DNA of 64,000 nucleotides from SIG480 sp045586595 (lineage in GTDB: Bacteria; Bacillota; Clostridia; Oscillospirales; JAAYXM01): assembly GCA_045586595.1 (NCBI GenBank), contig JAZNAQ010000035.1, forward strand, positions 16,052 to 80,051, written 5' to 3'. Positions 16,152 to 23,133 of the stretch are shown piece by piece; positions within the stretch are counted from its first letter, which is position 1; every line of letters begins with the position of its first letter. Under the pieces are notes generated by a model. The model saw nothing but the letters and a program-made list of their open reading frames with translations, did not search any database and had not been told where the DNA came from. A program made the translations under genes and the position numbers.

Positions 16152-19100
16152 CTATCTCTTAAATTCTTTTTTGAAATCAGGCATACACCCAAGCGGCGTA
16201 GACCAGTACACGACACCGTCTACCACAACAAACCCCTTGGCGAAGTACATTCCCGCTGTGTTCTCCGGAATGTTTATAAGGTCACCGTAAAATGTTTTTG
16301 ACGGAATCCCCTTTATAATATTACCGACCTGCGTATCATCGGTTTCTGATTTGATGAACTTAATTCCGGACTCCGTAACTTCACCGTTAATATCTGCATG
16401 GAACAGATAGCGCATAAGCCCAAGCTTTTTGCCGTTTTCGCTGTAATAACCTGCATCAGTGTCCGTAGTCCATGTAGCTTCTATAATCACCTCATATTCA
16501 CTTGTACCCTCTCCATAAAAAACAGTTACTGCTTGCTTTCCGGATGTCGAAATATCACACGACAATATCCATCCGTCAGTTGCCGTTTTTACTGAGCCGT
16601 CGTTATATGTAACCTGAAGCTCCATTCCCGAAGCATCTATCGCCTCACCCTTTTTGAACCTAAGCTTGTCGGGCAGTTTTGTTATCTCAATTTTTGTAAC
16701 TACGGGTGCAAGCGCTTCAAACGAAAGATTCTGATTTTCTGCAAATGTCTTTGCGGCACTGTTTTCATATGCTTTAACTGTTACCGCCGTGGAATTTGCA
16801 AATGTTGTTTCACTCAACTGAGAATTTTCTCCAAGAACAGTAACTTCAGTAAGTGCTGAATTACCCGAGAAGGCATTTGCCTCAACTGCTTCAACGCTTT
16901 CCGGAATAATTACTTCACTTAGTGATGAACAGTTTTCAAAGGCACTTCCCCCTATTGTTTTTGTATTCTCTGAAAAATCCACACTTATAAGTGATGAACA
17001 GTCCTTAAACGAGTTTTCACTTACCTTTGTAACACCTTCACCGATGATTGCCGCACTCAACTGCGAACACCCTTCAAATGCACCTATTCCTATAGCTGTA
17101 ACACTATCAGGGATTATAACCGCGTTAAAGGTTGCATATCCGGCAAACGCGCTGTCTGCAATAGCTGTAACAGGAAGACCGTCTATTGTATCCGGAATTA
17201 CAAGCATATTGTAATCAGCATCCGTGCTCGCAACCATCACATCTGAAATACCTGTAATTTTTACGCCATTGTTTTCTTTTGTATATGTATAATAATTACC
17301 CCAAGTATTAGAAACATTATCCACGCATGATTGTATATAATACTCAAAGTTCCATGCGTCAATCTGCTTTATGTGTTCATCTATTTTTGCTTGCGTACTT
17401 TTATTTGTCGTTAGCTTTCTCGCGTTTTCTAACGCTGAGCGCATAGACCCCATTAGTCCGCAATAAATAATTTCATAGTCATCAATCTCGTCCATAAATT
17501 CATCAATTTCAAACGTAGAGGAATTTAATTTACTATTAATAAAAAACCTTTGTATGTCATCGTCCAATATGTTTCTAAATGACGCAACATTATCCCAATT
17601 TATAACCGTCGCATTATAATCGTCGATGACAAGTGCTCCCGGAAGCTTCTGCACCACCCAAACCGAGCTGTTCACAATAAAATTTGCTATGTTGTAAGCA
17701 AGACTAAGCTGAGTAGGCGTAACAGTAGCATTTGATATGTAGTTTATAGCTGTTGCCACAAGTTTTGGCGTATTTTCAAACAGTTTTTCAAGTACTTTCT
17801 CAGCAAGATATGTTTCTGCAACATACTGTGCTTTCCCCAATACGTCGCGCCTGTTGTTCATACGCATAAGTGAATCATATAAATCTGTTCCTTTTGGGAC
17901 TTTCTTTATTAGTAAATCAACCAATTTGCCGCTTACCATATCTGTCATAATTACCGTAGTGATTACTTCTGCTGGTTCAAGCACCTTTCCAAATTTATCG
18001 AGCAAATCGGCGGCATCTCCCCACTCCTTGGTAAAAAACGATACAATATCTTCTATATCTTCAGTTGAGTATATGCCGCCCGTTGCCTGGGATAAATCAG
18101 ATGCAAACTGTGCTGTTGACGTTGTGTATGCAAAATTGTAAATATCTGCCGCGCCGGACATATATTTCATATTATCTCTAAATGCGTCACCCACATCTGA
18201 TACAATACCTTTTATTACGCTCGACGAGCTTTCAATCTCCCTTAGAAGCTCTAAAAGCTGTTCGTCCTGAAACCGCTCTAAACTGTCGGTATAGTCCTGT
18301 CCATTTGACATACAAAAAGCCTCTGCTATGGAATCCCATACAATCTTTCCCATATTTGCCTGGACATGTAGATATTTACCGAATTTAAACTTCCCAATTG
18401 GTATATTGTCAATAGTATATCCTATGGTCTCCGAGCAGGATCTTATAACGTCAAAAAATGCATAGTTGTTTAAATATTCTGGATATTCGTAAAAAAGTTT
18501 GCTGCAAAAATGTATCTCTGCATTTTTCAGTTCTGTGTTACCCTCAATTTTATCCCATGTATTACTTAATGCTATGAAATATACATCATCTACTCCACTG
18601 TAATCAAAAGCACCTTCCCCAATACTGATCACACTGTCGAAAATTGTTATATTTTGCATATTATAGCACTCTGCAAACGTCCACGAGTCTATAGTTGTCA
18701 CGCTATTTGGGATTGTTACATCCTTAAGACTTGTGCATCCAAAAAATGCACTCGCACCAATATCGGTCACGCTATTGGGGATTGTTATATTCTTAAGACT
18801 TGTGCACTCTGCAAACGCACTCATCCCAATACTTGTCACGCTGTCGGGGATTGTTATATTCTTAAGACTTGTGCACTCTGCAAATGCACCCATCCCAATA
18901 CTTGTCACGCTGTCGGGAATATTATATGTATCCTCGCACTTACCGGCGGGAAAGCAACTAATCTCAGATCTGTCGCTATTAAATAAAACTCCATCTATGG
19001 ATGAATAACATAGATTATTTCGAGACACCGTGATACTTGTAAGGTTGCTACATCCCCGAAACGGATCACCTTCAATAGTTGTTACGCTGCCAGGGATTGT

Positions 19101-19481
19101 TATACTTTCTAGGCTGGTACATCCACCAAACGCACCACCTCCAATAGTTGTTACGCTGTTAGGGATTGTTATACTTTCTAGGCTGGTACATCCACTAAAC
19201 GCACCATGTTCAATAGTTGTTATACCGTATTCAATTATAACTGTTCTTATTACTTCATATTCGTTGTAGCCAAGCCATCCAGTATCTCCAATCTCAACGA
19301 TGTCAATCATTTCTCCGCTTCCACTAATGACAAGTGTTCCTTCACTATAAAGCGTCCACGACATATTCTCGTATGTTCTTGTTCTTATGATTTCAGCCGC
19401 ATCTGCTGTAATCACAAACGAAGGCATCGCACTTATTAGCATACACAACACCAACACCAAGCTTAAAAGCCGTTTTTTCAT
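16152..19481 (-). CDS. BspA-like leucine-rich repeat surface protein
   Basis: 1109 residues. A signal peptide (KKRLLSLVLVLCMLISAMP, cleavage near the alanines at about 28) is followed by TpLRR/LRR_5 repeats of 23 residues (ITIPDSVTSIGMSAFAECTS type) at about residues 65-280. A roughly 450-residue largely helical region of unknown fold follows, then a second LRR_5 block (about 740-905). A bacterial Ig-like domain (about 925-1000) and a 100-residue C-terminal domain end the protein. There is no LPXTG, dockerin or S-layer domain that I can see, so attachment is unclear. BspA-like LRR proteins mediate adhesion to host surfaces or matrices in gut and oral bacteria. The ATG at 19481 is chosen for its AGGAGG site; an upstream ATG at 19511 lacks one. 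Transcription is likely controlled by the divergent XRE regulator. Confidence 0.85.
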   Translation of the reverse strand: MKKRLLSLVLVLCMLISAMPSFVITADAAEIIRTRTYENMSWTLYSEGTLVISGSGEMIDIVEIGDTGWLGYNEYEVIRTVIIEYGITTIEHGAFSGCTSLESITIPNSVTTIGGGAFGGCTSLESITIPGSVTTIEGDPFRGCSNLTSITVSRNNLCYSSIDGVLFNSDRSEISCFPAGKCEDTYNIPDSVTSIGMGAFAECTSLKNITIPDSVTSIGMSAFAECTSLKNITIPNSVTDIGASAFFGCTSLKDVTIPNSVTTIDSWTFAECYNMQNITIFDSVISIGEGAFDYSGVDDVYFIALSNTWDKIEGNTELKNAEIHFCSKLFYEYPEYLNNYAFFDVIRSCSETIGYTIDNIPIGKFKFGKYLHVQANMGKIVWDSIAEAFCMSNGQDYTDSLERFQDEQLLELLREIESSSSVIKGIVSDVGDAFRDNMKYMSGAADIYNFAYTTSTAQFASDLSQATGGIYSTEDIEDIVSFFTKEWGDAADLLDKFGKVLEPAEVITTVIMTDMVSGKLVDLLIKKVPKGTDLYDSLMRMNNRRDVLGKAQYVAETYLAEKVLEKLFENTPKLVATAINYISNATVTPTQLSLAYNIANFIVNSSVWVVQKLPGALVIDDYNATVINWDNVASFRNILDDDIQRFFINSKLNSSTFEIDEFMDEIDDYEIIYCGLMGSMRSALENARKLTTNKSTQAKIDEHIKQIDAWNFEYYIQSCVDNVSNTWGNYYTYTKENNGVKITGISDVMVASTDADYNMLVIPDTIDGLPVTAIADSAFAGYATFNAVIIPDSVTAIGIGAFEGCSQLSAAIIGEGVTKVSENSFKDCSSLISVDFSENTKTIGGSAFENCSSLSEVIIPESVEAVEANAFSGNSALTEVTVLGENSQLSETTFANSTAVTVKAYENSAAKTFAENQNLSFEALAPVVTKIEITKLPDKLRFKKGEAIDASGMELQVTYNDGSVKTATDGWILSCDISTSGKQAVTVFYGEGTSEYEVIIEATWTTDTDAGYYSENGKKLGLMRYLFHADINGEVTESGIKFIKSETDDTQVGNIIKGIPSKTFYGDLINIPENTAGMYFAKGFVVVDGVVYWSTPLGCMPDFKKEFKR
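18710..19205. repeat. 69-bp tandem repeats inside the LRR gene
   Basis: Successive copies repeat every 69 bases (one 23-residue LRR). The copies starting near 18825 and 18894 are almost identical over their whole length. A second, different sub-family of near-identical copies lies at about 19065-19200. Such DNA identity suggests recent duplication or gene conversion and makes copy number prone to change. Confidence 0.75.
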
Positions 19482-19526
19482 ATTTCTTTTTCCTCCTGTG
19501 ATTTTTTTCATAATACTGCAAACAAT

Positions 19527-19555
19527 ATTTTACTCAAAGTCTGAGTAAAAGTCAA
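19527..19555 (-). promoter_or_regulatory. Promoter of the LRR protein gene with operator in its spacer
   Basis: Minus strand: TTGACT (19555-19550), 17-base spacer, TAAAAT (19532-19527). The palindrome 19531-19547 fills the spacer and touches the -10 box, so a bound protein would block RNA polymerase. Confidence 0.6.
19531..19547. promoter_or_regulatory. Palindromic operator 1 of the XRE/LRR divergent region
   Basis: 17 bp, TACTCA-N5-TGAGTA, sharing both half-sites with operator 2; centre-to-centre distance 25 bp. It is the likely binding site of the adjacent XRE protein. Confidence 0.7.
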
Positions 19556-19572
19556 TACTCAAACATTGAGTA
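19556..19572. promoter_or_regulatory. Palindromic operator 2 of the XRE/LRR divergent region
   Basis: 17 bp, TACTCAA-ACA-TTGAGTA, a perfect 7-bp inverted repeat. Its right half overlaps the -35 box (TTGAGT) of the XRE gene, the layout expected for autorepression. Confidence 0.7.
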
Positions 19573-19595
19573 TGCTATTCTCTTTTTTGTATAAA
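19566..19595 (+). promoter_or_regulatory. Promoter of the XRE regulator
   Basis: TTGAGT, 18-base spacer, TATAAA, then GAGGGG before the ATG at 19616. Confidence 0.5.
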
Positions 19596-19615
19596 ATAGA
19601 GAGGGGCGAGAAGTT

Positions 19616-19837
19616 ATGGATTACAGAACAAGGTTAAAAAATTTGAGAGAAGACAATGATTATACACAGGCTTATGTAGGCAAACTGTTAAACAAGTCTC
19701 AGCAGGGCTACAATCACATTGAAATCGGGCGGGCGGAGCTTAAAATAGACGATTTGGCAATTCTGTGTAAGCTGTATAACATTTCCGCGGATTATATAAT
19801 CGGACTGACAGACAGAGTGGTTCCATATCATAAATAA
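19616..19837 (+). CDS. XRE-family helix-turn-helix regulator
   Basis: 73 residues, essentially a lone HTH_3 domain: RLKNLREDNDYTQAYVGKLL followed by the recognition-helix region NKSQQGYNHIEIGRAELKI and closing with LCKLYNISADYIIGLTD. It is a DNA-binding dimer in the cytosol, similar to phage-repressor-like stand-alone regulators. It is divergent from the large LRR gene, with two identical-type 17-bp palindromes in the 134-bp gap covering both promoters. I infer that it represses itself and the LRR gene. No effector domain is present, so any inducing signal must act by another route. Confidence 0.85.
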   Translation: MDYRTRLKNLREDNDYTQAYVGKLLNKSQQGYNHIEIGRAELKIDDLAILCKLYNISADYIIGLTDRVVPYHK

Positions 19838-19845
19838 CATACAAA

Positions 19846-19885
19846 AAGAGGTACAGTCCACAACAAACTGTACCTCTTCCTTTTT
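19846..19885. terminator. Bidirectional intrinsic terminator
   Basis: 12-bp stem AAGAGGTACAGT/ACTGTACCTCTT with a 9-base loop (19846-19878), then CCTTTTTTT on the plus strand and four T on the minus strand. It ends the XRE transcript and the convergent feo operon. Confidence 0.85.
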
Positions 19886-20137
19886 TTATCTCCCAAACAA
19901 AGAAAACTTCTTTTTATATTCTTCGCATTTTATATCAGAAACAGCATATCCGGTTTCTTTTACGGCTTCAAGGATTTCGTTCTCAGAGATTGGTGCTTTT
20001 GCGATAATCTCGGTCTTCTTCTCCGAGTGTGAGGATGTGACCTTTTTTACATCAAAAGCTTTTTCTATTGCCCCGTTCATGTGTGCTTCACAATGGGCGC
20101 ACATCATGCCCTCAACGCGCATGGTTATCTTTACCAT
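19886..20137 (-). CDS. Heavy-metal-associated (HMA) domain protein
   Basis: 83 residues, one ferredoxin-like HMA fold. The metal-binding loop is GMMCAHCEAHMNGAIEKAF (CxxC at residues 12-15) and the C-terminal half has the usual second beta-alpha-beta (NEILEAVKETGYAV). Such proteins (CopZ, MerP) bind Cu(I) or other soft metals. Its ATG overlaps the stop of the FeoB-associated peptide by one base, so it is the last gene of the feo operon. Why a copper-type metallochaperone accompanies ferrous iron uptake is unknown; it may help metal delivery or sensing. The extra 15 basic residues at the C-terminus are unusual. Confidence 0.85.
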   Translation of the reverse strand: MVKITMRVEGMMCAHCEAHMNGAIEKAFDVKKVTSSHSEKKTEIIAKAPISENEILEAVKETGYAVSDIKCEEYKKKFSLFGR

Positions 20138-20292
20138 TATTCTTCCTCCTTATCGCAGGCAGTACAAGAAGAGCACGAACCGCCGTGCGGGCAGCCGATA
20201 CATTTCTTGCCGCTTTTTTTAGCCTTTATCACATACCCTGCCGCGGCACCGATAATTATAACGAGTGCGGCGATGATAATGATATCAGTCAT
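20137..20292 (-). CDS. FeoB-associated Cys-rich membrane peptide
   Basis: 51 residues. A single N-terminal membrane helix (IIIIAALVIIIGAAAGYVI, residues 4-22) is followed by a basic stretch and a cysteine cluster CIGCPHGGSCSSC plus TACDKEEE. This matches the small FeoB-associated Cys-rich membrane protein family found directly after feoB in Clostridia. The cysteines probably face the cytosol and bind iron or assist FeoB. The gene lies 14 bases after feoB with a good AAGGAG site and overlaps the HMA gene by one base. Confidence 0.85.
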   Translation of the reverse strand: MTDIIIIAALVIIIGAAAGYVIKAKKSGKKCIGCPHGGSCSSCTACDKEEE

Positions 20293-20306
20293 TTCAAATC
20301 AACTCC

Positions 20307-22298
20307 TTACTTTGAAAGAGCATATTCTGTCTTAATGCTTCTGTTAGCTTTTTTGATGAGGTAAGACACAATAGCCGCAAATGCTATTACCGCTATAAGA
20401 CCCGGAACAAAACCTGCGCCGAATGTACCCTCAACGATGAGTGTGCCTATCTGATATACAAGGTAGCCTACCGTAAAGCCGACCCCGAGCTGGAGGCCGA
20501 TTCCGCCCCAGAGCCACTTGGCGCTCTTCATCTCAGCATTCATAGCTCCTATTGCCGCAAAGCACGGCGGAGTGTAGAGGTTAAACATGAGGTATGCAAG
20601 AGCCGCGACCTTTGTAATCGCGATTATGCCTGCTGCATCTGCACCCGCGCCAACAAGAGCAAGCTCATCCATGTCGATGAGGTTTTCAAGACCGACAAAG
20701 CATACAGCGAGCGTACCGACAACGTTCTCTTTTGCGATAAAGCCTGTAACTGCTGCTGCTGCAAGCTGCCATGAAAGAACGCCCACAACAGGGATAAGAA
20801 GATAAGCAAACGGACGTGCAATAGATGCAAGGATAGATGTATCTGCGCTTTCTGCTACAGCAAAGCTCCAGTCAAACGTCTGCATAATCTGAACCGCAGT
20901 GTTGCAGAGGAGAATAATCGTTGCGGCTTTTACTATGTATGCCCAGCCGCGGCTGCACATTGACTTGAATGCGCCCCAAAAGCTCGGAATCTTATACTCG
21001 GGAAGCTCAATGATAAAGAATGACTTACGCGCCTTATAACCTGTAATCTTGTTTATAAGAAGTGCCGAGAGGAAGATAAGAACTATACCGGAAAGATACA
21101 TTGTTGTGCTTACCCAGCCTGCGTCTTCAAAGAAAGCACCTGCAAAGAGTGCAATTACCGGAATCTTTGCGCCACAAGGCATAAACGGAGCAAGCATAGC
21201 GGTTGCGCGTCTCTCGCGCTCGTTGCGGATTGTACGGCTCGCCATAATGCCCGGAACTGCACAACCTATTGTGATAACAAACGGGATGACAGACTTACCT
21301 GAAAGTCCTACCCTTTTAAATATCGGGTCAAGCACTACCGAAACTCGTGCCATATATCCGCAGTCCTCAAGAATCGCAATGAGGAAGTACATAACCATAA
21401 CGAGCGGCAAAAAACCAATAACGGCGATTACCCCGCCGATAACTCCGTCTACAAGAAGGGCGGAGAGCAATGGGTTTGCATCTGCAAGAAGCTCGCCTAC
21501 AAAGCCCTGGAAGGTTTCAAGCCAACCTACAAGCCAATCTGCAATCGGTGTACCAACCCATACCTGTGAAATCTGGAAGACAAGCCACATAACAACAGCA
21601 AAAATCGGGATACCGAGCCACTTGTTAGTAAGAACTGCGTCGATGCCATCCTGAAAGTTCTTTTTGTTTGTATAAACCTTGCGGCTCTCAACGCCTGCAA
21701 CTATCTTGTTTACAAACTCAAAACGCCTTCTGTCCGCAGCTTCAACGGCTTTCTTATCAGTCAAATTCACATTGCCCTGAAAATACGGCGCACTCTGGCT
21801 TTTACCTACACACTCAACGGCAGTTTTTATAACCTGGCGCAGGCCATCAGCCACGATTGAAACCGTTTCAACAACAGGACAGCCGAGCTTCTCGGAGAGT
21901 GCGTCTGCATCAATCTTTGTCTCCTTCTTCCTGTTGATGTCTGACTTGTTAAGAGCAACAACAACAGGAATACCAAGCTCAAGAAGCTGAGTTGTGAAGA
22001 AAAGGCTTCTGCTTAAGTTTGTTGCATCTACTATATTTATAATAACGTCAGGATTCTCGCCCTTGACGTATGCACTTGTGATGCTCTCCTCTGAAGTGAA
22101 CGGAGACATCGAGTATGCACCCGGAAGGTCAACCGCCACAAGCTCTTCCTTACCATCATAAAAGTTTTTCTTAATGGTGTGTTGCTTCTTTTCAACGGTA
22201 ACACCCGCCCAGTTACCGACCTTTTCATTACTGCCCGTAAGCGCGTTGTACATAGTTGTTTTACCGCTGTTGGGATTGCCCGTCAACGCAATTCTCAT
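20307..22298 (-). CDS. feoB: Ferrous iron transport protein B (copy 1)
   Basis: 663 residues. N-terminal G domain: GNPNSGKTT (G1, residues 7-15), the Ile/Val-rich switch GNWAGVTVE, DLPGAYSMS (G3) and NKSD (G4). It is followed by a helical spacer and about ten membrane helices with the paired Gate motifs, including IGCAVPGIMASRTI and APFMPCGAKIPVI. FeoB imports Fe(II) across the plasma membrane using nucleotide hydrolysis. AAGGAGGAATT precedes the ATG. It follows feoA but is separated from it by a hairpin that could act as an attenuator and by a palindrome like that at the feoA promoter. A second, divergent copy is at 61926-63827. Confidence 0.95.
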   Translation of the reverse strand: MRIALTGNPNSGKTTMYNALTGSNEKVGNWAGVTVEKKQHTIKKNFYDGKEELVAVDLPGAYSMSPFTSEESITSAYVKGENPDVIINIVDATNLSRSLFFTTQLLELGIPVVVALNKSDINRKKETKIDADALSEKLGCPVVETVSIVADGLRQVIKTAVECVGKSQSAPYFQGNVNLTDKKAVEAADRRRFEFVNKIVAGVESRKVYTNKKNFQDGIDAVLTNKWLGIPIFAVVMWLVFQISQVWVGTPIADWLVGWLETFQGFVGELLADANPLLSALLVDGVIGGVIAVIGFLPLVMVMYFLIAILEDCGYMARVSVVLDPIFKRVGLSGKSVIPFVITIGCAVPGIMASRTIRNERERRATAMLAPFMPCGAKIPVIALFAGAFFEDAGWVSTTMYLSGIVLIFLSALLINKITGYKARKSFFIIELPEYKIPSFWGAFKSMCSRGWAYIVKAATIILLCNTAVQIMQTFDWSFAVAESADTSILASIARPFAYLLIPVVGVLSWQLAAAAVTGFIAKENVVGTLAVCFVGLENLIDMDELALVGAGADAAGIIAITKVAALAYLMFNLYTPPCFAAIGAMNAEMKSAKWLWGGIGLQLGVGFTVGYLVYQIGTLIVEGTFGAGFVPGLIAVIAFAAIVSYLIKKANRSIKTEYALSK

Positions 22299-22356
22299 TT
22301 ATAATTCCTCCTTGTTTATGTATTTTATATGTTAAGGTTTAGTTTCAAAGTCTTTG

Positions 22357-22372
22357 GTTACCCTCTGCTAAC
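22357..22372. promoter_or_regulatory. Second copy of the feo palindrome, between feoA and feoB
   Basis: GTTACCCTCTGCTAAC matches the operator at 22674-22689 at 12 of 16 positions, including both GTTA/TAAC ends. It may be a weaker binding site for the same metalloregulator. Confidence 0.4.
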
Positions 22373-22390
22373 TGTACTTCAAAATTAAAA

Positions 22391-22406
22391 GCCGACTTTT
22401 GTCGGC
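22391..22406 (-). terminator. Hairpin between feoA and feoB, possible attenuator
   Basis: On the minus strand GCCGAC-AAAA-GTCGGC followed by TTTTAATTTT. It looks like a short intrinsic terminator that would reduce read-through from feoA into feoB. Confidence 0.55.
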
Positions 22407-22420
22407 CGGGTTTGACCGTT

Positions 22421-22639
22421 TTAACCGTCAACAACTATAGCCTCTGCGAGCTGTGTGTCTATATTATATCTGCCATCTTTAATAGAGACAGTGCACCCGC
22501 CCTTGCGGTGAGAGATTACCGTAATCGGCTCGCCGCTATAGCACCCGAGCGAAAAGAGAAAGGAGTTGAGTTCTTCATCGTCCGTTTCAATTCGCTCAAT
22601 TATGTATTCTTTGCCCTCCAAGGCATCTCTTAAAGTCAT
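22421..22639 (-). CDS. feoA: FeoA domain protein (copy 1)
   Basis: 72 residues, an SH3-like FeoA fold. It starts with the TLRDALEGKEYIIERI segment and has the LFSLGCYSGEPITVI core and the closing IDTQLAEAIVV strand. FeoA is a cytosolic partner of FeoB that supports Fe(II) uptake. The gene is first in the feo operon, driven by a near-consensus promoter with a palindrome at the transcription start. Confidence 0.9.
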   Translation of the reverse strand: MTLRDALEGKEYIIERIETDDEELNSFLFSLGCYSGEPITVISHRKGGCTVSIKDGRYNIDTQLAEAIVVDG

Positions 22640-22673
22640 AAAGTATCACCTTAACCTATCTGCGACCACTAAA

Positions 22674-22689
22674 GTTAGCACCCGCTAAC
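22674..22689. promoter_or_regulatory. Palindromic metalloregulator-type operator at the feoA promoter
   Basis: GTTAGC-ACCC-GCTAAC, a perfect 6-bp inverted repeat located 7-8 bases after the -10 box, i.e. over the transcription start. The TTAG...CTAA half-sites resemble DtxR/IdeR/MntR-type boxes more than a Fur box; regulator identity is inferred. Confidence 0.55.
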
Positions 22690-22696
22690 CATATAT

Positions 22697-22725
22697 ATAA
22701 TACACGCATCGGAAACATTTGTCAA
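22697..22725 (-). promoter_or_regulatory. Strong promoter of the feoA-feoB operon
   Basis: Minus strand: perfect TTGACA (22725-22720), 17-base spacer, TATTAT (22702-22697). Confidence 0.8.
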
Positions 22726-22745
22726 GTATTTTTAAAAAATAAATA

Positions 22746-22771
22746 TCGCACCCGAAAGGTTTCGGGTGCGA
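22746..22771 (-). terminator. Intrinsic terminator of alaS-hinT
   Basis: 12-bp inverted repeat TCGCACCCGAAA/TTTCGGGTGCGA, followed on the minus strand by TATTTATTTTTT. Confidence 0.85.
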
Positions 22772-22778
22772 TTTGTTG

Positions 22779-23120
22779 TTATGCCATTTCTACATTAAGC
22801 TTTTTGCCGCCGAGGATGTGAAAGTGAAGGTGATGAACGGTCTGCCCCGCGTCATCGCCGCAGTTTGATACCACGCGATATCCGCCTGTAAGACCTTCCT
22901 CACGAGCTATGCGCGCAATCACTTCAAATATGTGTGAAACAACTGCAGAATTCTTTTCGTCTATCTCTGCAACCGAAGCAATGTGCACTTTGGGAATGAC
23001 AAGAATATGGCTCGGAGCCTGCGGAGCTATATCACGAAAGGCAAGCACAAGCTCGTCCTCATAAACCTTAGTGGACGGAATTTCACCGGCAATTATTTTA
23101 CAAAAGAGACAATCTGACAT
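22779..23120 (-). CDS. hinT: HIT-family nucleotide-binding hydrolase (HinT type)
   Basis: 113 residues. The zinc-type N-terminus SDCLFCKIIAGEIPS and the histidine triad TVHHLHFHILGG (HxHxH) are typical of HinT-type phosphoramidases, which hydrolyse AMP-lysine/AMP-amine and aminoacyl adenylates. That fits its place 13 bases after alaS. The ATG at 23120 follows a GGGGGT ribosome site; an ORF start at 23270 would lie inside alaS and is rejected. Confidence 0.93.
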   Translation of the reverse strand: MSDCLFCKIIAGEIPSTKVYEDELVLAFRDIAPQAPSHILVIPKVHIASVAEIDEKNSAVVSHIFEVIARIAREEGLTGGYRVVSNCGDDAGQTVHHLHFHILGGKKLNVEMA

Positions 23121-23133
23121 GAGTTGTACCCCC

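Noticed and set aside
18710..19205. Regular repeats resembling a CRISPR array
   Set aside because: The 69-bp period keeps the reading frame and each unit encodes a 23-residue LRR; there are no short repeats with unique spacers.
22640..22780. Fur box at the first feo promoter
   Set aside because: No GATAATNATTATC-like sequence; the only palindrome is GTTAGC-N4-GCTAAC, closer to DtxR/MntR-type sites.
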